DNA of 64,000 nucleotides from Saprospiraceae bacterium (GCA_016710235.1 JADJLG010000001.1:1601501-1665500); one strand, 5' to 3'; positions 1 through 9,137 are shown, counted from the first letter of the stretch. The notes: generated by a model from the sequence alone, not told the origin. Numbers and translations are program-made.

Positions 1-41
1 TTCAATTTCTTGTAGATAATTATATACTAGATTCCATAAAT

Positions 42-1087
42 AAGTGCGACAGTTAATAAAACATTCTTTTGGAGAAAGACCTATTATAAAAATAGGTACT
101 TTCCCCTCAAGATTTTTAACTGTACACAAATGTATAAACAAATCACCTACCCTCAAAGGGTATTAATTGAACAATTTAAAAGGCAAGGAATGAGCATTAT
201 TCAGATTGCTGTGGAATTAGGATATCATAGAAGCACTATATATCGGGAACTCGATAGAAACTCTTCACCTGGTTCATACAAGTTATATGGAAGCGCAAGA
301 GCTCAGGATCGGAGTGAACAGAGAGCACAAGGAAAGGGAAGGAAGAATAAAATTACAAGCGATCTTAAAAGCAAAGTGGATCAATTACTTAAAATCAAGT
401 GGAGCCCAGAGCAAATCGAAGGTCGAGCGAATATTGATAAGTATGAAAGGGTTAGTAAAGAGTGCATATATCAATATGTATATGAAGATAAAAGGAAAGG
501 AGGTGATCTATGGAGTAATTTAAGACATTCCCACAGAAGTAGGCGAAGACGCAAAAATACCTATAAACAAAGGGGAATTATCAAAAACAGAGTATGTATT
601 GAAGATAGACCAAAGATTGTTGAATCTCAAAAAGGTATGGAGATTGGGAAGGAGATACTATAGTAGGAAAGAATCATAAGTCCCAAATTGCCAGTATGGT
701 GGAAAGAAAATCCTTGTTTGTCAAGATCATTAAGCTGGAGTCCAAAGAAGCTAAATTCACAGCCAAAACAATCAGTTGCAAATTGAAAAAATATAAAAAC
801 TTATGCCATACAATTACATTAGACAATGGAAAAGAAAATGCAGATCATCAAACATTGGCAAAAGCATTGAATACTAAGATATACTTTGCTCATCCATATT
901 CCGCTTATGAAAGAGGTTGCAATGAAAATATCAATGGTTTAATACGACAATACTTGCCAAAAAATCAGACTTTTCCATGCTCAAGCAAACTGACTTGGAT
1001 CGAATTGAATCCCAAATAAATAATCGACCAAGAAAAAAATTAGGCTACAAAACACCAAATGAAGTATTTTTGAACCTTGTCGCACTT
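42..1087 (+). mobile_element. IS30-family insertion sequence
   Basis: A complete-looking element of about 1.05 kb, the usual IS30-family size. Its ends carry a perfect 10-bp inverted repeat: AAGTGCGACA at 42-51 and its complement at 1078-1087. The four bases AAAT flank it on both sides (38-41 and 1088-1091), consistent with a short target duplication, although the AT-rich context makes the exact length uncertain. One transposase gene fills the interior on the plus strand. The right end sits directly at the start of the adhesin-like gene that follows. Family assignment rests on the transposase, not on the terminal repeats alone. Confidence 0.85.
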
Positions 1088-1096
1088 AAATGTTGA
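130..1096 (+). pseudogene. IS30-family transposase, two frame breaks
   Basis: DDE transposase of the IS30 family, in three reading frames. The first part (130 to about 635) has the N-terminal helix-turn-helix (GMSIIQIAVELGYHRSTIYREL) and a basic linker. After the A-run at 629-633 the protein continues in another frame with G-D-W-E-G-D-T-I, which holds the first catalytic Asp, then T-L-D-N-G (second Asp) and the E-R-G-x-N-E-N region (catalytic Glu). After the T-run near 975-978 it moves to a third frame, reading through R-I-E-S-Q-I-N-N-R-P-R-K to a stop at 1094-1096, just outside the element. One extra A and one extra T would restore about 322 residues, normal for the family. All three catalytic residues are present, so the gene is either recently inactivated or intact but mis-sequenced at homopolymers. 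P-site slippage on AAA at the first site is also conceivable. Confidence 0.85.
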
Positions 1097-3885
1097 ATTC
1101 AGCTATTAATTATTTTTCTATTGATGGAATTCAATATTTTTCATCTACACCTACCCCTTTGCAATGGCCATTTACAAGTCCAAATCTTGCCTTGGACACC
1201 ACAATATTCTTACATGAAGGGTGCCATGATATCACTTGTTCTTTTAGTGACTATAATGATGGAAAAGTAATTGCTGCGGGCTGTGTAAGTATTAATATAG
1301 ATGGATCCATAAGATCAATTTCATCAGATAGCACGATATTACAAGAGGCGTGTTTTGAGAATAAACCTCCAATTGTTATAGGGGATCATCAAATAAAGGT
1401 CTGTAAAGATTGCGAATTGATATCTCCAAATTATCAAATAGAAGCAGGAAGATATTGTACTACTCTATCGACTGTCAAGATATATTTTGAAGAAGGCTAT
1501 GAACAATTTGTTGACACGTTGATTCTCAAACCTAAGCATGAGATCACATCTAATTTTGATTCGAATACAGGAGTATTGACACTAAGTGGAAATTCTAATT
1601 TTGGTGTATGGGAAGAAATCATCAGAACTATTTGCTATCGGCAAACTAGAAAAGGAAGTAAAAAATCGAAAAAAATCATCATAGTGTTGGGAGATGCATT
1701 GTTCAATTCAGAAAATGGGCATTATTACAAATTGATCAAGAGCAATGTGCACATAGATTGGAATACAGCAGAAAGAGACTCTAAGGCCCAAAACCTCTTT
1801 GGTGTACAAGGATATCTTGTTACTATAACGGATAGTGGAGAAAACAATTTTTTATCACGATTGATTCAAAGTAATTCTTGGATAGGAGCTAGTGATAGAC
1901 AAAAAGAAGGAGAATGGCGCTGGGTTACTGGATGCGAAGGTCTTGAAGATGGAGGGAAAGGAAGACATTTCTCTAATCAAGACAAATACGAGTTTTGTCG
2001 TGCTAGACAATCCAGTGGAGTCAATGGATATTATGCCAATTGGTATGTGGATATGGTAAGCGGCGAGCCAAATGACTGCCAATGTTGGCCTGCCAACCAC
2101 TGCGAAGACTATGCCCACTTTATATTTGTCAATGGTATAGGCGATGGGACTTGGAATGATTTTCCATTGAATGGTGTGAGTCAAGTCAAAGATTATATTG
2201 TAGAGTTTGGCTGTGGAAAAAATGACATGAATATCCATAGTGAAATTTTCATAGATATATTGGAACCATCCGAATCTTTTGTGAGTGCAGAAATATGTGA
2301 AGGAAATTCCTATCATGGATACACTACATCTGGGATTTATATGGACACGCTCATAGCTTCTAATGGATGTGATAGCATAAGAAATTTGAATCTTACTGTT
2401 CATCAAAGTGAAAACTTCACAGAAACTAGAATGATATGTGAGGGAGAGAATTACAAAGGAAGAAACAAGACTGGGGTATATATTGATACATTATTTACTA
2501 TAAAGGGATGTGACAGTATTGTGAGCTTAAATCTTCAAGTAAATCCTATTCAGAATTTTACAAGAACTATTGCTGTCTGCGCTAATCGTTTTCCATTCGA
2601 AGGGCACAGTTTTCCAGGTATTTATTTTGATACCCTAACTACATATCTTGGTTGTGACAGTATTGTAGAGTTGAGTTTAACGAAGAATGATTTGAATACT
2701 GTGACTAGAGCTATTAGTATTTGCGAAAATGAATTTTTTGAAGTAAATAATAAGAAATACAATATGCCTGGTATTTACATTGATACATTGAGATCGCTTT
2801 TTGATTGTGACACTATTTATACTTTAAACCTTGAGGCAAATCCCATTCAATACAAGCAATTGCAGAAAGAAATTTGTGAAGGTGATTTTTTTCAAGTGGG
2901 CAATAGTCGCTATTTTAAAGCTGGATTGTATGTAGACACAATGTGGACTATTTATAATTGCGACAGTGTAGTCGAGCTTTCTTTGATAGTTCATTCTCAT
3001 AATGTAGAATTGAACACTATAGAAATCTGTGAATCAGACTCAGTTAAAGTGGGGCATAACACATATTTTGAATCAGGAATTTATATTGATTCGTTGAAAA
3101 ATGAATTTAACTGTGACAGTGTAATTCAAACACAGTTGAAAGTCAACTCAATTTATAAAATTAATATCGAAAAAAGTATCTGTGAAGGAGATTACTTTAA
3201 GTTTGGCAACAGGCAAATTTCTAATGCTGGAATTTTTCAAGATAGTTTAAATTCAAGTAAAGGTTGCGATAGTATTGTCATTTTAGACTTAGAAGTGAGG
3301 GTAAATTCTTTCAAATCACAAGAGTTTACGATTTGTGATGGAGATTATGTTACAGTAGGATCAAATATATATGATGCGGATGGAATCTATACTGACTCCT
3401 TGATATCTCAAAATAATTGTGATAGCGTATTGACATCTAGAATAAAAGTAAATCCAACACAAGACCTAAGTCTTGATAGCACATATTGCATAAACTCATA
3501 TCTAAAAATAGTAGAAAAACATTTAGATAAAAATGAGATCTTTTATCTCAAATATCTTAATCAATATGGCTGTGATAGCTTGGTGACATTGGATGCACGA
3601 GTACGAAAATGCAATCACATCTATGTACCCAATGTCTTCAGTCCAAATGGAGATAATATTAATGATTATTTTGATATTTATGGAATAGACGTAGACAAAT
3701 TTGAACTCTATATCTATGACAGATGGGGTGAACAGATCTATTATACACAAGAAATAGAGAAAAAATGGGATGGTACATTCAGAGGACAAGCTATGAATCC
3801 AGGAGTATTTGTTTTTCTCATCAAAGGAAAATATTTTGATCAAACTCCTTTTCTATTTACAGGCGACATTACTTTAATTAAATAA
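1090..3885 (+). CDS. adhesin-like protein with C-type lectin domain, Cys-pair repeats and gliding-type sorting domain; 5' end probably lost
   Basis: A 931-residue surface-type protein. Residues about 210-378 form a C-type lectin-like domain with WIGASD, EGEWRWVTG, an E-P-N triplet at 326-328 and W-N-D at 355-357; EPN plus WND is the pattern of calcium-dependent mannose-type sugar binding. Nine units of roughly 45 residues follow (about 400-840), each with a Cys near the start, a G-I-Y-x-D-T/S-L core and C-D-S-I/V/L. The last 90 residues are a gliding-motility-associated C-terminal domain (PNVFSPNGDNINDYF ... YDRWGE), a T9SS export signal. T9SS cargo needs an N-terminal signal peptide, and none is present. 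The ATG overlaps the right boundary of the IS30 element, so the original start was probably separated by the insertion. Joining the flanks without the IS puts TAA directly before this ATG, so the upstream frame cannot be recovered here. The next gene starts 10 bp downstream. Confidence 0.8.
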   Translation: MLNSAINYFSIDGIQYFSSTPTPLQWPFTSPNLALDTTIFLHEGCHDITCSFSDYNDGKVIAAGCVSINIDGSIRSISSDSTILQEACFENKPPIVIGDHQIKVCKDCELISPNYQIEAGRYCTTLSTVKIYFEEGYEQFVDTLILKPKHEITSNFDSNTGVLTLSGNSNFGVWEEIIRTICYRQTRKGSKKSKKIIIVLGDALFNSENGHYYKLIKSNVHIDWNTAERDSKAQNLFGVQGYLVTITDSGENNFLSRLIQSNSWIGASDRQKEGEWRWVTGCEGLEDGGKGRHFSNQDKYEFCRARQSSGVNGYYANWYVDMVSGEPNDCQCWPANHCEDYAHFIFVNGIGDGTWNDFPLNGVSQVKDYIVEFGCGKNDMNIHSEIFIDILEPSESFVSAEICEGNSYHGYTTSGIYMDTLIASNGCDSIRNLNLTVHQSENFTETRMICEGENYKGRNKTGVYIDTLFTIKGCDSIVSLNLQVNPIQNFTRTIAVCANRFPFEGHSFPGIYFDTLTTYLGCDSIVELSLTKNDLNTVTRAISICENEFFEVNNKKYNMPGIYIDTLRSLFDCDTIYTLNLEANPIQYKQLQKEICEGDFFQVGNSRYFKAGLYVDTMWTIYNCDSVVELSLIVHSHNVELNTIEICESDSVKVGHNTYFESGIYIDSLKNEFNCDSVIQTQLKVNSIYKINIEKSICEGDYFKFGNRQISNAGIFQDSLNSSKGCDSIVILDLEVRVNSFKSQEFTICDGDYVTVGSNIYDADGIYTDSLISQNNCDSVLTSRIKVNPTQDLSLDSTYCINSYLKIVEKHLDKNEIFYLKYLNQYGCDSLVTLDARVRKCNHIYVPNVFSPNGDNINDYFDIYGIDVDKFELYIYDRWGEQIYYTQEIEKKWDGTFRGQAMNPGVFVFLIKGKYFDQTPFLFTGDITLIK

Positions 3886-3895
3886 ACCAACGATT

Positions 3896-6800
3896 ATGAA
3901 AATTAAATTTATTACAATTTTACTTTTTTTTAGCACATTGAGATTATTTTCTCAAGCTTCTGGCAAGATTTATTCTCATGGATTAGCATACAATGCAAGG
4001 CCATCAGAGAGCTTATCTATTTCTATTAAAGATATTGCGATGAATACAAGTCGATCTGGATCTCTTTCTGCGAAATTTAAAAATTATTATATTCTCGATA
4101 AAGAAAAAATTCCGAATAAATCAGAAGAAATTTACCAATTAAATTTGGAAATAGTATTACCTGATGGCAGAAGATTGAATTCTGATCTTGATAGAACATA
4201 TATTGCCAAACCCGGAAGTAAATGCTATATACAAGGCGAAGCTGGTATAATAGAAACAGACCTTAAAATTTCTCCAACATTTTCTGGACAAATAAAAGGT
4301 TTAAATGAATCCAAAGTTTTTTTAATGCTATCTGACGCTTACTTTGTATGTGTGGCAGATATAAACGAAAAAGAGACCTATGTTATTGAACCATTAATTG
4401 AAGACGGCGGAATTATGAATTCTTCAAAGTTATTATTTTACAAGGCTTCTGATATAACAAATTCTAAAATATATAAATGTTTAGCGGAAGATGTTCATTT
4501 GGCTAAGGCAAATATACAGGCAGAATCAAGTATGGCAGGGTGTTATGAGTTAGATATTGCACAAGCTGCTGATTTTAGTATGTTCCAAAAATATGGAAAC
4601 GCAGATGGTGTAAATGGCAGAATGGCAGCAATAATTGGTTTAAGCCAGCCAAATTTTGAAAACTCATTTAATTCTAAAATTTACTTAAGGATAGCAGGAA
4701 CTTGGATTTCAAATTGTAGCTCATGTGATCCATGGAATGGGACTAGTGATATTAATGACCTCCAAATTCAATTTCGTGATTGGTCCTTTAGAGATAATAA
4801 TTTTCTAAATATTAATCATGATCTAAGCCAACTTTGGTCGAATAGAGAGTTTAATGGATTTGTAGGTTGGGCCACAATAAAAGCAATTTGTGTATTTGAT
4901 GCAAAGCAAGTCATTCGAGATTATACAAATGATTTAGATTACCTTCGATGTACAGTTTCTCATGAGCTTGGTCACAGTTTTGGTGCGACACATGATGGAG
5001 ATGGAATAATGTTAAAAGATGCTGCTCGTGTTGGTCATTGGAGCTCAAAATCTAAAAATGAAATTAATCCTTATATTAATGAGTTAATTAACAACAAATG
5101 CCTATTTCCTTGTACTCCATATCATTTTGAATATGCAAAAATCGCTGAAGAAGGGTTTAGATTTCGACATCCTTATCAAATATTAGAACAGACGAAATTT
5201 TATGAATGTGAACCCATTTGGCGTTATTGGAGTATTGATCAAATTTCACCAAACATAACAATTCAAGGTAAAAGTGAATTAATTTTACCTGATGGACAAA
5301 AAGATATTTATGATATTAACTCAAATTCAGGATCTGAAATTTTATATTGGAAAAGATGGATGCATGAATTTTTACCAACTCAGTTAGGTCAACATATCTG
5401 GAACTTTTACCAAAAAGCTGACAATGGAGAATTATGTTTAATGTCATCCAAAAAATTTGAAGTTATACAGAAGCCAACAAATTCAATTTGTTCAGAGCGT
5501 CTTTATTTAGACTGTGATGGAAATATTAACGATAAATCAAGTTTTTCTAATCATCCTATTCCAAGAAACGGAAGTGTTGGATATGATAAAGATCGATTTG
5601 GAAATTGTAATAGTGCTATTAGACTAGGGAATGGGACATTTTTAGAAGCTCCCGTAATAAATGAACGTGCAATAAGTTTTTGGTTTAAAGTCAATCTACA
5701 AGAACAAATGGTCATCTATGATGGAGGCCCTAATGGCATGGAATCATGGGATTTGAATATCTCAATATACAAGCCTGGAGGTTTAGGAGCACAAGCAAAT
5801 TTTGATAATACTTATGGTATTTTTTTCGATACATGGGATAGAGATATTGCTGTCCCGTTTGATGCAGTAAAATCAGGTTGGCATTTTGTAAGTATCAGTC
5901 GAGATATTTCTAGTTACAATCATTTTAGGATTATGATAGATGGTCAATTCCCACCAGGTTATTTCTATGATGGTTATGAGACTGTGCGACAGTGGTTTCC
6001 TCAAAATTCACAACCTTTTGTTTTTCCTGATGGTGGCTATGGTGTTCCAAATCTACATGACTATAATTACAAATCATATATCGGTAAAGAGTCTAAGGAT
6101 GAAAAAATATGGGGAACGGGTTTAAGTTATTTTGATGGTTGGCTGGATGATATTCACATCTTTGGACAGTTATTAGATGAAAATGAAATGATGGCTTTGT
6201 ATAAAGCTCAAAACTCAAGTCCTTTGAAAGCATCGGTGACATCCAACACAGGTTCATGTAGTGGTCAAAATAATGGCTCACTTACAGTTACCTCAAATGG
6301 TGGATCTAATATTTCTTATAAATGGAGTAATGGTGGAACCACTCAAACAATAAATAATTTGGCTCCTGGTACATACACCTGTACAATAACGGGAGTTGTA
6401 TCAGCTAATTGTATCCACACAACTACTGTTTCTGCAACAGTATCGAGTTTTTCACGTCCTGTAATTTCCATCTCTTCCACCAACGGCTCTTGCAAAAATC
6501 AATCCAATGGAAATGCGTTAATTTCTGTTAGTTCTGGAACTGCACCTTATCAATACAAATGGAGCAACAATCAAACTACTTCTACATTATCCAATGTATC
6601 TGCTGGAAATTATACAGTGACAGTAAGCGATGCTAATGGTTGTTTTTCTTCTCACATTGTCAATGTAGCTGAATTGCCACAACCGACTCTATGGAGTAGT
6701 AACATTAACAATGAATGTTCAGGGCAAAAAGATGGATCTGTTCTCATCGCAATAGGTGGGGGCAAAAGCCCATATGTGTATAAGTGGAGCAATGGGCAAA

Positions 6801-7402
6801 CATCCGAGAAATTGTCCAATGTTGGTTATGGAGATTATCTAGTAACCGTTACTGATGCAAATGGCTGCAGTGCTGCTTTTGCTTTTAAAGTGAAGGAAAA
6901 GGAGCAAATTAACAATAACTTTAGCATATCAATTTCTAAAAATGAGGTACAGTATACCAATTTAACAACTAATGCTAATCGATATTTTTGGAATTTTGGT
7001 GATGGAAATAACTCCATTGAGTTTAGTCCTAAGCATACCTATAATAAGTCAGGTCATTATATAGTGTGTCTAACAGCTTATGGATGTGACTCTATTACTT
7101 TCTGTAAAGACATCACCATCAACCCAGGAGTAGCGACCAAAGATATGTCAAAGTCAGGTCTAGTGCAGATTTATCCTAATCCAGCACAGGACGTCCTTTA
7201 TGTCAAAACAAATCAAGGATTCACGGTCCATCATATGGAAATATATGATTTCAATGGAAAGTTGGTGTCAAGAAATCTATCTGCAGGAAACAAAGAATCT
7301 ATACTTCAGATAAGTACAGCAGAGTTAGTGAATGGAGTATATGTTTTGAAGATATATTCTGGACAGGATGTATATGCAGGAAGGTTTAGTGTGATGAAGT
7401 AA
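3896..7402 (+). CDS. secreted multidomain metalloprotease (M12/reprolysin-like) with LamG-like, SprB, PKD and T9SS sorting domains
   Basis: A 1168-residue exported protease. Residues 1-20 are a signal peptide ending F-S-Q-A. A propeptide-like region follows. The catalytic domain (about 215-400) has the zinc motif H-E-L-G-H-S-F-G-A-T-H-D from residue 356 and a G-I-M Met-turn shortly after, as in metzincins of the M12 group. A LamG/concanavalin-like region spans about 540-770. Three SprB-type repeats (S-x-x-Y-K-W-S-N, G-x-Y-T/L-V-T-V-x-D-A-N-G-C) come next, then a PKD-like domain (Y-F-W-N-F-G-D-G). The end is a T9SS type A sorting domain starting Q-I-Y-P-N-P-A-Q-D. It probably degrades extracellular or cell-surface protein; its substrate cannot be read from sequence. 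It lies 10 bp after the lectin-repeat gene, suggesting one transcript. The gene is very AT-rich. Confidence 0.88.
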   Translation: MKIKFITILLFFSTLRLFSQASGKIYSHGLAYNARPSESLSISIKDIAMNTSRSGSLSAKFKNYYILDKEKIPNKSEEIYQLNLEIVLPDGRRLNSDLDRTYIAKPGSKCYIQGEAGIIETDLKISPTFSGQIKGLNESKVFLMLSDAYFVCVADINEKETYVIEPLIEDGGIMNSSKLLFYKASDITNSKIYKCLAEDVHLAKANIQAESSMAGCYELDIAQAADFSMFQKYGNADGVNGRMAAIIGLSQPNFENSFNSKIYLRIAGTWISNCSSCDPWNGTSDINDLQIQFRDWSFRDNNFLNINHDLSQLWSNREFNGFVGWATIKAICVFDAKQVIRDYTNDLDYLRCTVSHELGHSFGATHDGDGIMLKDAARVGHWSSKSKNEINPYINELINNKCLFPCTPYHFEYAKIAEEGFRFRHPYQILEQTKFYECEPIWRYWSIDQISPNITIQGKSELILPDGQKDIYDINSNSGSEILYWKRWMHEFLPTQLGQHIWNFYQKADNGELCLMSSKKFEVIQKPTNSICSERLYLDCDGNINDKSSFSNHPIPRNGSVGYDKDRFGNCNSAIRLGNGTFLEAPVINERAISFWFKVNLQEQMVIYDGGPNGMESWDLNISIYKPGGLGAQANFDNTYGIFFDTWDRDIAVPFDAVKSGWHFVSISRDISSYNHFRIMIDGQFPPGYFYDGYETVRQWFPQNSQPFVFPDGGYGVPNLHDYNYKSYIGKESKDEKIWGTGLSYFDGWLDDIHIFGQLLDENEMMALYKAQNSSPLKASVTSNTGSCSGQNNGSLTVTSNGGSNISYKWSNGGTTQTINNLAPGTYTCTITGVVSANCIHTTTVSATVSSFSRPVISISSTNGSCKNQSNGNALISVSSGTAPYQYKWSNNQTTSTLSNVSAGNYTVTVSDANGCFSSHIVNVAELPQPTLWSSNINNECSGQKDGSVLIAIGGGKSPYVYKWSNGQTSEKLSNVGYGDYLVTVTDANGCSAAFAFKVKEKEQINNNFSISISKNEVQYTNLTTNANRYFWNFGDGNNSIEFSPKHTYNKSGHYIVCLTAYGCDSITFCKDITINPGVATKDMSKSGLVQIYPNPAQDVLYVKTNQGFTVHHMEIYDFNGKLVSRNLSAGNKESILQISTAELVNGVYVLKIYSGQDVYAGRFSVMK

Positions 7403-7604
7403 AATTTTTTTAGTTTTCATTTTCTATTATTTTGTAATTTAGTCTAATAGCATAGAAACCTTGGTAGGTGATGTTACATTAGTCAGATAGAATATTGTTT
7501 GATCCTTGCTTTGGAGTTAATACAAGGCAAGGATTTTTTCATCTTTTTGGAAATTTTTATATCAGACCCCTACAGGATCTGGATGCTATCTCTTCATTAT
7601 AAGC

Positions 7605-8315
7605 GCGACCTGTGTTTTGTCCCTAGCGGGACAGAATTTGTGACCATTATATAAAGTCCCTTTAGGGACAACATAGCGGTCAGAACAAAATATGAGAAAC
7701 GGTCGGTGTACCGTAGGTACGCAATATAAATGGCTCAAGTTTATATAGAATGATAAGCAAGCTAAAAATTTGATATTGGATGCTATGCGACCTTTATTCT
7801 GTCCCTAACGGGACAGAATTTGTGAGCATTATATAGTGTCCCGTTAGGGACTTCATAGCGGTCAGAACAAAAAAGGGGAAACGGTCGGTGTACCGTAGGT
7901 ACGCTATATAAATGGCATAAGTTTATAGAATGATAAGCAAGCTAAAAATTCAATATTGGATGCCTACGGCACCTGGATGCTAACTCTTCATTATAAGAGA
8001 GACCTGTGTTTTGTCCCTGACGGGACAGAATTTGTGAGCATTATATAGTGTCCCGTTAGGGACAACATAACGGTCAGAACAAAATAGGGGAAGAGGTTGG
8101 CGTACCATAGGTACGCAATATAAGTGGTACAAGTTTTAGTAAAGTAATCAAGCTAAAATTTTCAATAATGGATGCCTAATGCGACCTGTGTTTTGTCCCT
8201 AGCGGGACTGAGTCTGTGATCAATAAATAAGTCCCGTTAGGGACTGCAGATTGGTCAGGAAAAACAGGGGAAGCGGTCGGCGTGCCGTAGGTACGCAATA
8301 TCAATTCTATAAATT
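7605..8315. repeat. cluster of four copies of a hairpin-rich dispersed repeat
   Basis: Four tandem copies start at 7605, 7787, 7999 and 8181, with unit lengths of about 180-210 bp; the fourth is cut to about 135 bp. Each has GCGACC or GAGACC, then GTCCC-TAAC/TAGC/TGAC-GGGAC, then GTCCC-GTTA (or TTTA)-GGGAC, then GTACCGTAGGTAC or a close variant. Each of the three is itself a hairpin. In copy 2 the first two are exact reverse complements of each other, so a larger fold-back is also possible. Copies 1 and 2 also share a tail containing AATGATAAGCAAGCTAAAAATT-like sequence. No protein-coding potential is credible. The flanks 7403-7604 and 8316-8533 hold no recognisable gene. This looks like a short non-autonomous palindromic repeat of the REP/MITE sort. 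Confidence 0.85.
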
Positions 8316-8553
8316 TCTATTTTGTGTTAGTTCCACTTGAGGCAAAAGAATGGTAATATTTGATGAGAAATCTGTATTGTTTGACGTAGCTAGGTCATTT
8401 TTCATCATTCTCATTTTCAAATTCAAGCCGTATAGTTTTACTTGGGCAGATTAATAGAGGATTTGATAAGCTGTGAGCAGGCGCCAAATCGGGTTTATTT
8501 ATCTTTTATTTAGAACTCATTAATTATTGTAAAATGAAAAAAATTATATATTA

Positions 8554-8583
8554 TGTACAAAATATTGTACATTTGGGCGTACA
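8554..8583 (+). promoter_or_regulatory. YefM-YoeB operator: three GTACA sites at 12-bp spacing
   Basis: TGTACA occurs at 8554-8559 and again at 8566-8571, and CGTACA at 8578-8583, so GTACA recurs every 12 bp. From memory of E. coli yefM-yoeB work, the operator consists of palindromes with TGTACA cores whose centres are 12 bp apart. The same spacing here, 10 bp before the antitoxin start, marks this as the autoregulatory site bound by the YefM-YoeB complex. Confidence 0.75.
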
Positions 8584-8593
8584 AATATTTGTT

Positions 8594-8851
8594 ATGAAAA
8601 CCGCAACCATTAGCCAATTAAGAAGCAATATCAAAAAATATCTGGACGAAGTGACAGAGTCTGACGATATTCTTATCATTCCGCGCACATCTGATGATGA
8701 TGCAGTGGTCATTCTTTCTATGAAGGAATATAATGCAATGCAAGAAACGGGATATCTACTTTCTTCACAGAGCAATAGAAAAAGACTGCAAGAGTCCATA
8801 CAGCAGCTTGAGAAAAGGCAGGTTAAAAAACTCAAATTGAAGGATCTGTAA
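8594..8851 (+). CDS. yefM: YefM/Phd-family antitoxin
   Basis: An antitoxin of the YefM/Phd family that neutralises the YoeB RNase and represses its own operon. The 85 residues from ATG 8594 begin M-K-T-A-T-I-S-Q-L-R-S-N-I-K-K-Y-L-D, the typical N-terminal DNA-binding and dimerisation segment, followed by V-V-I-L-S-M-K-E-Y-N-A-M-Q-E-T, the hallmark strand and helix. The C-terminal part is charged and probably disordered until bound to toxin. The frame is open further upstream to an ATG at 8534, but that start would place the TGTACA operator inside the gene and add residues absent from the family, so 8594 is preferred. The toxin gene follows after 10 bp. Confidence 0.9.
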   Translation: MKTATISQLRSNIKKYLDEVTESDDILIIPRTSDDDAVVILSMKEYNAMQETGYLLSSQSNRKRLQESIQQLEKRQVKKLKLKDL

Positions 8852-8861
8852 AATTTATGGG

Positions 8862-9137
8862 ATGAACTTCGAATTTACTTCTCACGCTTGGGAAGATTTT
8901 GAATATTGGATGGAAAACGATCCTGAGATAATAGAGAAAATTAAAAATTTATTAAGGGATATTAAAATTACACCATTTCATGGACTGGGAAAGACTGAGC
9001 CATTAAAATATGATTTGCAGGGATTTTGGTCTAGGAGGATTACTGCGGAACATAGACTTGTTTATAAAATATCCAGCGAGAAAAAGCGAAGTCAAAAGTG
9101 TTTGATAATTCAATGCAGATATCATTATGATCAATAG
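8862..9137 (+). CDS. yoeB: YoeB-family toxin (ribosome-dependent mRNA endonuclease)
   Basis: A 91-residue RelE-fold toxin of the YoeB type, which cleaves mRNA in the ribosomal A site. The sequence follows E. coli YoeB closely: W-x-D-F-x-Y-W near residue 10, T-P-F-H-G-L-G-K-T-E-P-L-K at 37-49, G-F-W-S-R-R-I-T-A-E-H-R-L-V-Y at 54-68, and C-R-Y-H-Y at 85-89. The residues known to be catalytic in YoeB (Glu46, Arg65, His and Tyr at the C-terminus) are all present here as E46, R65, H88 and Y89, so the toxin should be active. A short insertion of about five residues precedes the last strand. It is downstream of the antitoxin in the usual order. Confidence 0.93.
   Translation: MNFEFTSHAWEDFEYWMENDPEIIEKIKNLLRDIKITPFHGLGKTEPLKYDLQGFWSRRITAEHRLVYKISSEKKRSQKCLIIQCRYHYDQ

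Noticed and set aside
1855..2406. Reverse-strand frame of 183 codons inside the lectin-repeat gene
   Set aside because: Lies fully opposite a gene with clear domains; its translation has no recognisable family.
7605..8315. CRISPR array
   Set aside because: Units are about 180-210 bp with internal palindromes and conserved interiors; there are no unique spacers and no cas genes.
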